From Arthrobacter sp. V1I9 (GTDB lineage: Bacteria > Actinomycetota > Actinomycetes > Actinomycetales > Micrococcaceae): a DNA stretch of 64,000 bases. The stretch is from contig NZ_JAUSYU010000001.1 in assembly GCF_030817075.1 (NCBI RefSeq), forward strand, positions 1,054,001 to 1,118,000, read 5' to 3'. Below the pieces are notes generated by a model that searched no databases, had not been told where the DNA came from, and saw only the letters and a list, made by a program, of their open reading frames with translations. Of the stretch, positions 45,244 through 57,378 are shown piece after piece (position 1 is the stretch's first letter; each line of letters opens with the position of its first letter). The position numbers and the translations under genes were made by a program.

Positions 45244-45270
45244 TTAGCACTCTCCCTAGGAGGGTGCTAA
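45244..45270. promoter_or_regulatory. CIRCE HrcA operator 2
   Basis: TTAGCACTC-N9-GGGTGCTAA, one mismatch from the CIRCE consensus, immediately downstream of the -10 box. Heat-shock control by HrcA follows from the family rule; hrcA itself is not in the window. Confidence 0.9.
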
Positions 45271-45380
45271 CACATGAAGAGCTGCCAGCCAGGCTGCTGC
45301 CGGCACCGCGACGACGGTTTGCCAGCCAGGGCGGAAAGCTTTCCAGTCCACGAATTTGCTGACGAAAAGGAGAGGTCCGA

Positions 45381-45674
45381 GTGTCGGTCTCTATTAAGCC
45401 TCTTGAGGATCGTATTGTTGTCCGCCCGCTCGAAGCCGAGCAGACCACGGCTTCCGGCCTGGTTATCCCGGACTCCGCGCAGGAGAAGCCCCAGGAAGGC
45501 GAAGTTGTTGCAGTAGGCCCCGGCCGCTTCGAAGACGGCAACCGCGTTCCTGTCGACGTAGCCGTGGGCGACGTCGTTATCTACTCCAAGTACGGCGGAA
45601 CCGAAGTCAAGACCGGCGGCACCGAGTACCTCGTGCTGTCCGCCCGCGACGTCCTGGCGATCGTCGTAAAGTAA
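45381..45674 (+). CDS. groES: Co-chaperonin GroES
   Basis: The 97-residue Hsp10 caps the GroEL chamber. It starts [20 protein letters not shown], has the mobile loop [19 protein letters not shown], and ends [20 protein letters not shown] (here [17 protein letters not shown]). GTG 45381 is preceded by AGGAGAGG. The gene sits 111 bp after CIRCE 2 and 77 bp before groEL. Confidence 0.97.
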   Translation: MSVSIKPLEDRIVVRPLEAEQTTASGLVIPDSAQEKPQEGEVVAVGPGRFEDGNRVPVDVAVGDVVIYSKYGGTEVKTGGTEYLVLSARDVLAIVVK

Positions 45675-45739
45675 CTCCCCGGATCCCCGTGCCGCTGGTC
45701 TTGCATTCTGCTGGTCAGCTGCGCGGGGTTCTGTCTTGA

Positions 45740-47362
<1,623 letters not shown>

Positions 47363-47375
47363 GGTGTAGCTCAAC

Positions 47376-47411
47376 AAAAAACCGGTCCAGCATCCGCTGG
47401 GCCGGTTTTTT
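47376..47411. terminator. Bidirectional intrinsic terminator after groEL
   Basis: AAAAAACCGG at 47376-47385, a T-G pair, and CCAGC pair with GCTGG...CCGGTTTTTT (to 47411) around ATCC. The A-run and T-run make it work for groEL and for the convergent RibD-like gene. Confidence 0.95.
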
Positions 47412-47416
47412 GGTGC

Positions 47417-48019
47417 CTAAGTGCCGGCCATCTCCTGCGTCTCAACATCGCCGGCACGCTCGTACACCAGCGACACCGCCCCCTTCGGAAAGCTGCGCGC
47501 CGGCTCCGCGAGGCGGAATGAGGCCGGGATAGTTCCGGCGTCGAACAGGCGCTTGCCCTGACCGAGGGTAACCGGATAAAGCCAAAGGTGGAGGCGGTCG
47601 ATCACGTCTGCCGCCAGCAGTGAACGGATGAGGACCCCGCTGCCGAACATGTGCACCTGGCCGTACTCCTCGCGGAGCCGGCCCGCGGCCGTGGCATCCG
47701 GCAGGACCGTTGTGCCGGCCCAGCTTGGATCCGAAAGGCTGCCGGAGACGACGAACTTCGGCACCCGGTTGAGGGCTGTGCCGATGTCGCCGGACTGGTG
47801 CGGCCAGTAGGCAGCGAAGATGTCGTAGGTCTTCCGGCCCAGAAGCAGGGCGTCGATGCGGCTAATCTCTGCCTCGATGGCCGCCTCAGCCTCGTCGTCG
47901 GACACCGGCGCCTGCCAGCCACCAAAGGCGAAGCCGCCCGCGGTGTCCTCCTCGCGGCCGCCGGGTGCCTGATAGACGCCGTCGAGGGTAAGGAACAGGT
48001 TCGCGACGATGATACCCAT
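47417..48019 (-). CDS. RibD C-terminal / dihydrofolate reductase-like protein
   Basis: The 200-residue protein is of the RibD_C family. It shows MGIIVANLFLTLDGVYQAPG at the N-terminus, then DALLLGRKTYDIFAAYWPHQ. KFVVSGSLSDPSW and VHMFGSGVLIRSLLAADVIDRLHLWLYPV follow, ending GKRLFDAGTIPASFRL. These stand-alone proteins are NADPH-binding reductases of unknown substrate, often acquired and stress-linked. Start ATG 48019 is chosen for the normal N-terminus; CACAAT lies 6 nt upstream. It is divergent from the DNA ligase gene. Confidence 0.88.
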   Translation of the reverse strand: MGIIVANLFLTLDGVYQAPGGREEDTAGGFAFGGWQAPVSDDEAEAAIEAEISRIDALLLGRKTYDIFAAYWPHQSGDIGTALNRVPKFVVSGSLSDPSWAGTTVLPDATAAGRLREEYGQVHMFGSGVLIRSLLAADVIDRLHLWLYPVTLGQGKRLFDAGTIPASFRLAEPARSFPKGAVSLVYERAGDVETQEMAGT

Positions 48020-48085
48020 GCGCCCATTGTGGAACTGCACTCAGGCGCTGTCCAGCCTCGGCGGCGTGCGTGGCAGACTGGTGCC

Positions 48086-49609
48086 ATGCTGCTCGACGAG
48101 CTCGTGAAAACCGCGGATGCCGTTGCGTCCACCCGCTCCCGGCTCGCGAAGGTTGACGCGCTCGCAGACCTGCTGCGCCGGCTGGAGCCCGGGGAGATCG
48201 CGACGGCGGTCGGCCTGCTCACCGCCAGGCCGCGTCAGGGCCGGGTAGGAGTGGGCTGGCGCGGCATGTCAGCGGCCATGGGGGAACCTGCCGCTGGGCC
48301 GAGCCTCACCGTGGCCGCCCTCGACGCTGCGCTGGACCGGCTGCTCGTCCCCTCAGGTGCTGGGTCGGCAGCCGAACGCGCCGCGACCCTCAGATCGCTG
48401 ACGGCGGCCGCCACGGAGCGCGAGCAAGCCTTCATCGCCGGCGTGCTGCTCGGCGAACTGCGCACCGGTGCGCTTGAAGGGGTGCTGACGGATGCCGTAG
48501 CCCGCGCCGCTGAGCGCCCCGTCGACGCCGTACGCCGCGCAGCGATGCTTTCCGGCGATCTCGGCGGGACCGCCATGCTGGCGATCACCGGCACCGCAGC
48601 CGAGCTCGACGCCGTCCGCCTCGTCGTCGGCCGTCCTGTGCAACCCATGCTCGCCTCAACCGCGGCCAGCGCCGGCGCGGCCCTGGAGACCACCGGGGAA
48701 GCATCGGTGGAATACAAGCTCGACGGCGCACGCATCCAGGTGCATCGCGCCGGCGACGACGTGCGCATCTACACCCGCACCCTGGCCGAGGTGACCCACC
48801 GCCTGCCCGAAGTGGTGGAGGTGGTGCGCGGACTGCCGGTGAGTGAGGTGATCCTCGACGGCGAGACCCTCGCCCTCGACGAGGACGGGGGCCCAAGGCC
48901 GTTCCAGGAGACCATGTCGCGGTTTGGGGCGGACGCCGCGCGCGATACGTTGCTGCATCCCTGGTTCTTCGATGTGCTCCACATCGACGGGCGCGACCTG
49001 CTCGACGAGCCGCTGGCCACCCGCATCGGCATGCTTGAGCGCATCGCCCCCGGGTACCGCATGCCGGGGGAGATCACCGCGGATCCCGCCGTTGCCGAGC
49101 GGGTGTCAGGGGATGCGCTCGCCGCGGGCCACGAGGGCGTGGTGGTGAAGGCGGTGGGGTCGACCTACGCGGCGGGCCGGCGTGGTTCGAATTGGATCAA
49201 GGTGAAGCCGGTACTCACCTATGACCTGGTGGTACTCGCCTGCGAGTGGGGGTCAGGCCGGCGTACCGGGCTGCTGTCCAACCTGCACCTCGGAGCACTG
49301 GACCCCACCGGAGAGTTCGGCGAACCCGGCGGCTACGTGATGGTGGGCAAGACCTTCAAGGGCCTCACCGACACCCTGCTGCGCTGGCAGACCGAGAGGT
49401 TCCAGGAGCTCGAGGTGCGGCGGACGGCGGGTACCGTCTGGGTGGAGCCCGTCACGGTGGTGGAAATCGCCATCGACGGCGTGCAGCAGTCTTCGCGCTA
49501 TCCGGGCGGGATCGCGCTGCGGTTCGCACGCGTGAAGCGCTACCGCGACGACAAAACGGCTGCGGAAGCCGACACCATCCAGACGCTGCGTGCCCTGCTG
49601 CGTCAGTAG
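48086..49609 (+). CDS. lig: ATP-dependent DNA ligase (LigB type)
   Basis: A 507-residue ATP-dependent DNA ligase, the same length as mycobacterial LigB. The N-terminal helical DNA-binding domain has VASTRSRLAKVDALADLL and FIAGVLLGELRTGAL. The nucleotidyl Lys is in EYKLDGARIQVHR (about Lys211). Other motifs are ILDGETLAL, FFDVLHIDGRDLL, GHEGVVVKA and NWIKVKP. The OB domain follows (VMVGKTFKGLTDTLLRWQTERF). It seals nicks in DNA repair; the main replicative ligase should be the NAD-dependent LigA elsewhere. The ATG is 6 nt after CAGACT, a possible weak leaderless promoter. Confidence 0.94.
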   Translation: MLLDELVKTADAVASTRSRLAKVDALADLLRRLEPGEIATAVGLLTARPRQGRVGVGWRGMSAAMGEPAAGPSLTVAALDAALDRLLVPSGAGSAAERAATLRSLTAAATEREQAFIAGVLLGELRTGALEGVLTDAVARAAERPVDAVRRAAMLSGDLGGTAMLAITGTAAELDAVRLVVGRPVQPMLASTAASAGAALETTGEASVEYKLDGARIQVHRAGDDVRIYTRTLAEVTHRLPEVVEVVRGLPVSEVILDGETLALDEDGGPRPFQETMSRFGADAARDTLLHPWFFDVLHIDGRDLLDEPLATRIGMLERIAPGYRMPGEITADPAVAERVSGDALAAGHEGVVVKAVGSTYAAGRRGSNWIKVKPVLTYDLVVLACEWGSGRRTGLLSNLHLGALDPTGEFGEPGGYVMVGKTFKGLTDTLLRWQTERFQELEVRRTAGTVWVEPVTVVEIAIDGVQQSSRYPGGIALRFARVKRYRDDKTAAEADTIQTLRALLRQ

Positions 49610-49670
49610 CCCGAGCCGGTCTCCGCCGGGCGTAACACCGGCGTCGGTGCAGGCCGCGACTCGCGGTACC

Positions 49671-49726
49671 TTGCAGGGAAAATACCCCAAATGGGTAGAA
49701 TTGATATTTTGCCCATGCGACCATGA
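49671..49726 (+). promoter_or_regulatory. Promoter, palindrome and three-codon leader ORF before the second acyltransferase gene
   Basis: TTGCAG (49671-49676) and TAGAAT (49696-49701) are 19 bases apart. An imperfect palindrome TACCCCAAATGGGTA (49683-49697) overlaps the -10 and shares TACCCCAAAT with the perfect palindrome at 16014. ATG-CGA-CCA-TGA (49715-49726) overlaps the gene start as ATGA. Confidence 0.4.
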
Positions 49727-51813
49727 GGTTTTTTGTGTCGATAGCGAGAACAGAGGCTGCAGCCGGAATGCTCCCCGGAGCCGATGCCAAGGCCCGGAAA
49801 CCGACCTTCCGGCCCGAGGTGCAGGGGCTCCGCGCCCTCGCCGTGCTGATGGTGGTCGCCTACCATGTGTGGCTGGGCCGGGTGTCCGGCGGCGTGGACA
49901 TCTTCCTGCTGATTTCGGCGTTCCTGCTCACGCTTTCCTTTGTCCGGAAAGCAGAAACAGGGCGTCCCTTCGGGCTCCTGGCGCACTGGCTGCATCTGTT
50001 CAAGCGGCTGCTGCCGGCCGCCGTCGTGGTCATTCTTGGCGTCCTTGCCGGGACGCGGCTGATCCTGCCGCAGAGCCGCTGGCCGGAGGTGCTGGACCAG
50101 GCGTGGGCGTCGTTGCTCTACAGCCAGAACTGGCTGCTCGCGGAGACGGCCGTTGACTACTACGCCCAGGACCATGCCGGAGCCAGCCCGCTCCAGCATT
50201 TCTGGTCGCTCTCCATCCAGGGCCAGGTGTTCATCCTGTGGCCAGTGATCTTCGCCGGCAGCGCTGCACTGTTGGCGCTGCTCCGCCGCGTCCCCGCACT
50301 CAGCAGAGTGAACTACAGGGGAGTGCTGGCGCTGGTCTTCGGTGCGGTCTTCGCCTTCTCCCTCGCCTACTCCGTGGAGCAGACCGCAACCAACCAGGCG
50401 TACGCCTACTTCGACACCAGGGCCCGGCTCTGGGAGTTCGCGCTGGGGTCCCTCCTGGCCCTGGCGCTGCCTTACCTCAAACCTGCCAGGGCGCTGCGGG
50501 TAGTACTGGGCTGGGCAGGACTGGCCGCCATGGTTTCCTGCGGCCTGCTGCTGACCGTGGACAGGTCCTTTCCCGGGTACGTCGCGCTGTGGCCCACCCT
50601 CGCGGCGGCGGCAATCATCGTCGCGGGACAAACCGGCAGCCGCTGCGGCGTTGACCGGTTCCTGAGCAGCAAGCCGCTGGTGGCGCTCGGCGACAATTCC
50701 TATGCGCTGTACCTGTGGCACTGGCCCGTCCTGGTGCTCGCGCTCGCAGCCACCGGCGTGGAGGCACCAAACCTGTCCCAGGGACTGGGAATCGTCGGCG
50801 CAGCGGTGGTGCTCGCCGTCCTCACCACGCGTTTCGTGGAAAAGCCGCTCCGCGACTGGCACTGGCCCAAACGCCGGGCCTGGCGCACTGCCGTCGTTAT
50901 CGTTGCCTGCGGCACCGTCCTCGCCGGTCCCGTCGCCGTCTGGCAGACCACCCTCACTGCAGAGGAAAGCGCGACGGCGGCTCAGCCCCGGGAGCTCACG
51001 CCAGGGGCGGCGGCGCTCACCCCGAAGAACGCCCCCGTGCCGGTTCCTGACGCCAAAATCATTCCGGGGCCGGCCGCGCTGGACCACGACTGGGCCGGTA
51101 TCCATGCCCCCTGCACCGGTGCCAACGCCACCAGCAACCCCATCCTTGAGGGATGCCGGCAGGAGGTCCCTGAAGGGGAAACCACCAAACGCATTGTGGT
51201 CCTGGGCGACTCGCACTCGCAGCAGTACCTGGGTGCGCTGGCTCCCATTGCGGCTGAACGAGGCTGGGAACTGGTGACCCTCTTGATGCCGGCGTGCCGC
51301 TTTGGGGCCGAGGCGGCGGAAAGGACCGCGGAGTGCAACGCCTACAACCAGGCCAGCGCTGCCTACGTCCTGGAACATCAGCCCGACGCAGTGTTCACGG
51401 TGGCGTCACTGACCCATGAGGAAGCCCCTTTCGAGACCGAAGTCCCGGGCTACCTTGAGGGTGTCCGGCCGTTTGCGGACGCCGGGATCGAGATCATTGG
51501 CATCCGGGACAACCCCCGCTTCACGTTCAACATGCCCGAGTGCATCCAGCGGAACGGCCCGGACGCGCCGGAGTGCAGCGTGTCCCTTGAAAAGTCGCTG
51601 GTAAACCCCTCGCCGCTGGACAGCTATGCGGGCAAGGTTCAGGGGCTGCACCTGATGGATCTGAGTGACTTCATCTGTGCGCGCGGAGTCTGCCCCGGTG
51701 TGGTGGGGAATGTGTACGTCTACAAGGACGACAACCACCTCACGCGCACCTATGTGGAAAGCATGATCCCCATGTTCGAGCGGCGCCTCCTCGCCGCTAC
51801 GGGCTGGAACTGA
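49723..51813 (+). CDS. Membrane O-acyltransferase with C-terminal SGNH domain (OafA/YrhL type), second copy
   Basis: A 696-residue protein with the same architecture as the gene at 22778. The acyltransferase-3 domain has RPEVQGLRALAVLMVVAYH, GGVDIFLLISAFLL, LQHFWSLSIQGQVFILWP and NSYALYLWHWPVLVLAL, with about ten membrane helices to residue ~400. The extracytoplasmic SGNH domain has VVLGDSHSQQYLGAL and KDDNHLTRTYVESM. FISGF of typical members is LISAF here and EEQFYF is IQGQVF, so it belongs to a divergent subgroup. It likely O-acetylates a surface glycan. Start ATG 49723; GTG 49738 is an alternative. Confidence 0.9.
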   Translation: MRFFVSIARTEAAAGMLPGADAKARKPTFRPEVQGLRALAVLMVVAYHVWLGRVSGGVDIFLLISAFLLTLSFVRKAETGRPFGLLAHWLHLFKRLLPAAVVVILGVLAGTRLILPQSRWPEVLDQAWASLLYSQNWLLAETAVDYYAQDHAGASPLQHFWSLSIQGQVFILWPVIFAGSAALLALLRRVPALSRVNYRGVLALVFGAVFAFSLAYSVEQTATNQAYAYFDTRARLWEFALGSLLALALPYLKPARALRVVLGWAGLAAMVSCGLLLTVDRSFPGYVALWPTLAAAAIIVAGQTGSRCGVDRFLSSKPLVALGDNSYALYLWHWPVLVLALAATGVEAPNLSQGLGIVGAAVVLAVLTTRFVEKPLRDWHWPKRRAWRTAVVIVACGTVLAGPVAVWQTTLTAEESATAAQPRELTPGAAALTPKNAPVPVPDAKIIPGPAALDHDWAGIHAPCTGANATSNPILEGCRQEVPEGETTKRIVVLGDSHSQQYLGALAPIAAERGWELVTLLMPACRFGAEAAERTAECNAYNQASAAYVLEHQPDAVFTVASLTHEEAPFETEVPGYLEGVRPFADAGIEIIGIRDNPRFTFNMPECIQRNGPDAPECSVSLEKSLVNPSPLDSYAGKVQGLHLMDLSDFICARGVCPGVVGNVYVYKDDNHLTRTYVESMIPMFERRLLAATGWN

Positions 51814-53645
<1,832 letters not shown>

Positions 53646-53660
53646 CAACCGTTCCTGATC

Positions 53661-53700
53661 GGACGAAGGGCCAGCCGCAACGCCGGCTGGCCCTTCGTCC
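53661..53700 (+). terminator. Perfect 17-bp stem-loop after guaB
   Basis: GGACGAAGGGCCAGCCG (53661-53677) pairs exactly with 53684-53700 around CAACGC. No T-run follows. The downstream ABC exporter frame is open right through it. Confidence 0.8.
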
Positions 53701-53764
53701 GTATGCCCGGGCCGTAGCCCAGGTCCTGCGCGTCAGCTTCCGGGCCTCCCCGGGCGCGGTAGTC

Positions 53765-55489
53765 ATGAAAGTGCTCGGTTCGCTGATCTCGGCGGTGCTT
53801 CCGCTGGTCACCACCTACTTCGCGGCGCTCACCACCACGGCGCTGGCCGCGGCCTACTCGGGAGATGCCGGAGCCGGGCAGCTGGCGATCGTCTACGTCA
53901 TCATCACCGCTGCCCTGGGGCTTTTCTGGGGCGCGTTCAACAGCGTGGACCGGTACATCCAGCAGCTCATGAGCTTCAAGGTGGGAGCCATCGTTGGCGA
54001 CCAGATGTACGAGCGGTTCCTTGCCCTCGAGTTCTGGCGCTACGACGACAAAGAAACCGTGGACCTGTACGACCGCGCCAAAAGGTTCTCCGACTCCTAC
54101 GCACGGGTGCTGGACCGGATCGCCGCGATCTTCACCCAGCTCGTCTCGGTCATCCTCGCAATCGGTGCCCTGCTGCTGGTCAGCTGGTGGATAGCCGTGA
54201 TCGTGCTGGTGGCCATCGTGCCCAGCGTGTACCTCCAGTTCAAGCTGTCCCGGGAACAGATCGCCCACTGGAACACGCAGGTGGATTCCCGGCGGCAGCG
54301 CCGGATGATCGAACAAAACCTGCTCCGGCCACAGCACATTGCCGAGATGCGTCTCTACGGCATTGTGGGCTTCCTGATGGACTTCCGGTCCAGGCTCCGC
54401 GACGCGGACGAGCGCCGCCGCCTTGATTTCCAGCGCCGCTACATCCCCAAGCAGCTCGCCGCCGACGCCCTGCAGTACGGCGCCGAGGTGGTCTCGCTGA
54501 TCTGGGTGGTAGGCCAGATTATCGCCCGCGCCCAGCCTGTGGGCCAGTTCCTCTACGTGCAGCAGATCGTCAGCCGGGCACTGTCCACGGCCAACAGCCT
54601 GGTGTCTTCCCTCAGCTCCATCGACGAGGACCTGGCCAACCTCAAGGACTACGAACTGTTTATGGCGCTGCCGGTCCACGCCGAGCACGCGCCTCCGTTG
54701 CTGGAGACCCCGAAGACCGTGGAAATGAAGGACATCCGCTTCACCTACACGGGCAGCGATATCGAGGTGATCCGCGGAATCAGCATGACCATCCGGGAAG
54801 GCCAGCACATCGCGATCGTGGGCGAGAACGGCGCCGGAAAGTCCACCCTGATCCGGATTCTGGCCGGCCTCTACAGCCCGGACTCCGGGCAGGTGATGCT
54901 CGACGGCGTGGACCTCGCCGCCGTCGACGTGACCTCCTGGCACCGGCATCTCGCAGTACTGAGCCAGGAGTTCCTGAAGTACGAGTTCGCCACCGCTGCG
55001 GAGAACATCTACTTCGGCGACGTCGACTCGCCCCGGAACGATGACCGCATCCGCAGGGCCGCCGCGGACGCCGAGGCCCTGGACTTCATCAACAAGCTGC
55101 CCAACGGACTGGACAACCACGTCAGCAACTGGATGGAGGATCCCCGGGGCCGCAAGGGCAGCGGGCTCTCCGGCGGCCAATGGCAACGGCTGGCAATGGC
55201 CCGCAACTTCTACCGGGACGCCTCGTTCATGGTGATGGACGAGCCCACGTCCGCCATCGATGCCCTCGCCGAACACCGCATCTTTACCCGCCTCTTCGCG
55301 GACCGCAGCAGCACCATCATCGCCATCAGCCACCGGCTCGCCACCATCGAAAAGGCGGACATCGTGTACATGCTCGAAGACGGCCAGATTGTGGAACAGG
55401 GCACGCACAATGAACTCGTGGCGTTGCGGGGCCGTTACTTCAGGATGTTCGAATCCCAGCTCACCTCCGAGGAGACCGAAGAGGTGTAA
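53765..55489 (+). CDS. ABC exporter, fused membrane and ATPase domains
   Basis: A 574-residue half-transporter. About six membrane helices (1-300; LISAVLPLVTTYFAALTT to LIWVVGQII) are followed by the ATPase domain. This has Walker A GENGAGKSTLI near residue 355, Q-loop LSQEFLKYEF, signature GLSGGQWQRLAMAR, Walker B FMVMDEPTSAID and the H-loop ISHRLATI. The substrate is unknown. The frame stays open upstream of ATG 53765 to the guaB stop. There ...RPYARAVAQVLRVSFRASPG looks like a normal exporter elbow helix, and a CTG at 53642 overlaps the guaB TGA. The true start may therefore be upstream (up to 615 residues). No Shine-Dalgarno precedes 53765. Confidence 0.87.
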   Translation: MKVLGSLISAVLPLVTTYFAALTTTALAAAYSGDAGAGQLAIVYVIITAALGLFWGAFNSVDRYIQQLMSFKVGAIVGDQMYERFLALEFWRYDDKETVDLYDRAKRFSDSYARVLDRIAAIFTQLVSVILAIGALLLVSWWIAVIVLVAIVPSVYLQFKLSREQIAHWNTQVDSRRQRRMIEQNLLRPQHIAEMRLYGIVGFLMDFRSRLRDADERRRLDFQRRYIPKQLAADALQYGAEVVSLIWVVGQIIARAQPVGQFLYVQQIVSRALSTANSLVSSLSSIDEDLANLKDYELFMALPVHAEHAPPLLETPKTVEMKDIRFTYTGSDIEVIRGISMTIREGQHIAIVGENGAGKSTLIRILAGLYSPDSGQVMLDGVDLAAVDVTSWHRHLAVLSQEFLKYEFATAAENIYFGDVDSPRNDDRIRRAAADAEALDFINKLPNGLDNHVSNWMEDPRGRKGSGLSGGQWQRLAMARNFYRDASFMVMDEPTSAIDALAEHRIFTRLFADRSSTIIAISHRLATIEKADIVYMLEDGQIVEQGTHNELVALRGRYFRMFESQLTSEETEEV

Positions 55490-56090
55490 GGTCCACCACC
55501 GTGGTGCGGACCCGGGCAAGGCTCGGCTGCGGCGGAACGCTGCTGAAGCCGAACTCCACTGCCGGCAGAATCTGGGCCAGTTTTCCGGCGTCCACCCCGT
55601 CCCAGCTGACGACGGCGGAGCTGATGCTGTGGAGGTCACTCACCCCGTAATACTCGTGCCGGCCGCTCCCGGCTGTTCCCGAGGTACGCGACCCGCCACT
55701 GAGAACGGCGGCAACCGGGCTGATCGCCTGGAGCCAGCGAGGATGGACCGCGAGGGGCCGGGGCACTGCCCGCAGCGCACTGCCCAGGATGGTCCTCCCG
55801 CCAAGCCGGGCGCGGACAGCCAGGGAGCCGGCGTCGACCGTCAGTAGACCACGGGCCAAAGTGGTGCCGACCTCCACCACCCGGACCTCGTCGAAGCTGT
55901 AGGTGCTGGAGATGAAATCGGCCACCTCCCCGGTGGGTGCCAACAGCAGCCTGTGCCCGGAGGGCTGCTGGACCATGACGTCGGCGAAGGCGCCGAAGGG
56001 GGAGTGCTGCCACAGGCCCACTACGGCGCGCAGCCCGGACGCGGTGCCGATCCCGGCGATGTGCCCGTCAAAAATCCAACGTGAACCCAT
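55461..56090 (-). CDS. Conserved hypothetical protein
   Basis: A 209-residue protein I cannot assign to a function. It begins SRWIFDGHIAGIGTASGLRAVVGLW, contains FADVMVQQPSGHRLLLAPTGEVADFISSTY-like alternating strands, and HEYYGVSDLHSISSAVVSWDGVDAG. No signal peptide or membrane helix is visible, so it is probably cytosolic. Similar proteins occur next to guaB3 in relatives (recollection, not checked). Its stop overlaps the ABC exporter end by 29 bp, and TACAGT lies 6 nt before its ATG. Confidence 0.75.
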   Translation of the reverse strand: MGSRWIFDGHIAGIGTASGLRAVVGLWQHSPFGAFADVMVQQPSGHRLLLAPTGEVADFISSTYSFDEVRVVEVGTTLARGLLTVDAGSLAVRARLGGRTILGSALRAVPRPLAVHPRWLQAISPVAAVLSGGSRTSGTAGSGRHEYYGVSDLHSISSAVVSWDGVDAGKLAQILPAVEFGFSSVPPQPSLARVRTTVVDLTPLRSPRR

Positions 56091-56096
56091 CCAGCC

Positions 56097-56133
56097 ACTG
56101 TAGCCAAGGACAGTACTGCTGCTGGGATAACCT
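56097..56133. promoter_or_regulatory. Divergent leaderless promoters (hypothetical / guaB3)
   Basis: TACAGT (minus, 56097-56102) is 6 nt before ATG 56090. TAACCT (plus, 56128-56133) is 6 nt before GTG 56140. The gap is 49 bp. Confidence 0.55.
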
Positions 56134-56139
56134 AGAGCA

Positions 56140-57276
56140 GTGACTTACGAGATCGAGATCGGCCGTGGCAAGCGTGGGCGTCGTGCCTACTCCCTGGATG
56201 ACATTGCGATTGTCCCCAACCGTCGTACCCGCGACCCCAAGGACGTTTCCGTCTCCTGGCAGATCGACGCCTACCAGTTCAGCATGCCCGTCATCGCCGC
56301 GCCTATGGATTCTGCCATGTCTCCGGCGACGGCCATTGCGCTCGGCAAGCTCGGCGGCCTCGGCGTCCTTGACCTCGAGGGCCTCTGGACCCGATACGAG
56401 GACCCGCAGCCTGTCCTTGACGAAATCGGCGCCCTGGAAGACGAGACCAACAGCCCGGCCGTGACGGGTCGGATGCAGGAGCTGTACAAGGCCCCCATCC
56501 AGCCCGAACTGATCACCTCCCGCCTCGCCGAGATGCGCGCCGCCGGCGTGACGGTGGCCGGGTCGCTGACCCCGCAGCGCACGCAGGAGCACTACAAGAC
56601 CGTGGTGGCCGCCGGCGTCGACATCTTTGTGATCCGCGGCACCACCGTGTCAGCGGAGCACGTCTCCAAGGACCACGAGCCGCTGAACCTCAAGCAGTTC
56701 ATCTACGAACTGGACGTGCCCGTAATCGTGGGCGGCGCGGCAGGCTACACGCCCGCGCTGCACCTGATGCGCACCGGTGCAGCCGGTGTGCTGGTGGGCT
56801 TCGGCGGCGGTGCCACCACCACCACCCGCCGTGCCCTGGGCATCCACTCGCCGATGGCGTCGGCGATTTCCGACGTTGCTGCCGCCCGTCGTGACTACAT
56901 GGACGAGTCCGGCGGCCGCTACGTCCATGTCATTGCCGACGGCGGCATGGGCAGCTCGGGCGACATCGTCAAGGCCATTGCCATGGGCGCCGACGCCGTG
57001 ATGTTGGGCAGCGCCCTCGCCCGGGCCGAGGAGGCACCCGGCAAGGGCTGGCACTGGGGCCAGGAAGCCCACCACCTTGAACTGCCCCGCGGTGACCGCG
57101 CCAACGTCGGCACCGTTGGTCCGCTCGAGGAAGTCCTTTTCGGACCGGGCCACCACACCAACGGAACCTCCAACCTCATCGGCGCGCTCCGCCGTTCCAT
57201 GGCGACCACCGGCTATTCGGACCTGAAGGAATTCCAGCGGGTCGACGTCGTGGTTTCCCCCTACGCAGGGAACTGA
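56140..57276 (+). CDS. guaB3: GuaB3 family IMP dehydrogenase-related protein
   Basis: The 378-residue protein has the IMPDH/GMP reductase barrel but no CBS domains. It shows YSLDDIAIVPNRRTRDPKDV, MPVIAAPMDSAMSP, VTVAGSLTPQRTQEHYK and VIVGGAAGYTPALHLMRTGAAGVLVGFGGG. VIADGGMGSSGDIVKAIAMGADAVMLGSALA follows. The usual GxGSxCxT active-site Cys loop of GuaB reads GFGGGATTTTR here, so the chemistry may differ. GuaB3 is reported as an IMP dehydrogenase in cyanobacteria, while the actinobacterial branch lacks an established role as far as I know. GTG 56140 has a leaderless promoter. Confidence 0.9.
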   Translation: MTYEIEIGRGKRGRRAYSLDDIAIVPNRRTRDPKDVSVSWQIDAYQFSMPVIAAPMDSAMSPATAIALGKLGGLGVLDLEGLWTRYEDPQPVLDEIGALEDETNSPAVTGRMQELYKAPIQPELITSRLAEMRAAGVTVAGSLTPQRTQEHYKTVVAAGVDIFVIRGTTVSAEHVSKDHEPLNLKQFIYELDVPVIVGGAAGYTPALHLMRTGAAGVLVGFGGGATTTTRRALGIHSPMASAISDVAAARRDYMDESGGRYVHVIADGGMGSSGDIVKAIAMGADAVMLGSALARAEEAPGKGWHWGQEAHHLELPRGDRANVGTVGPLEEVLFGPGHHTNGTSNLIGALRRSMATTGYSDLKEFQRVDVVVSPYAGN

Positions 57277-57378
57277 CGCGCGGCGGATGGGCCCATTGCT
57301 CCCTGCCGCCCTGCCCAAGCGTGCCGCAACGAAGTAGGGTGGTCTCACTACCGGGACTAGTGGCACTGGAGGCGTTCG

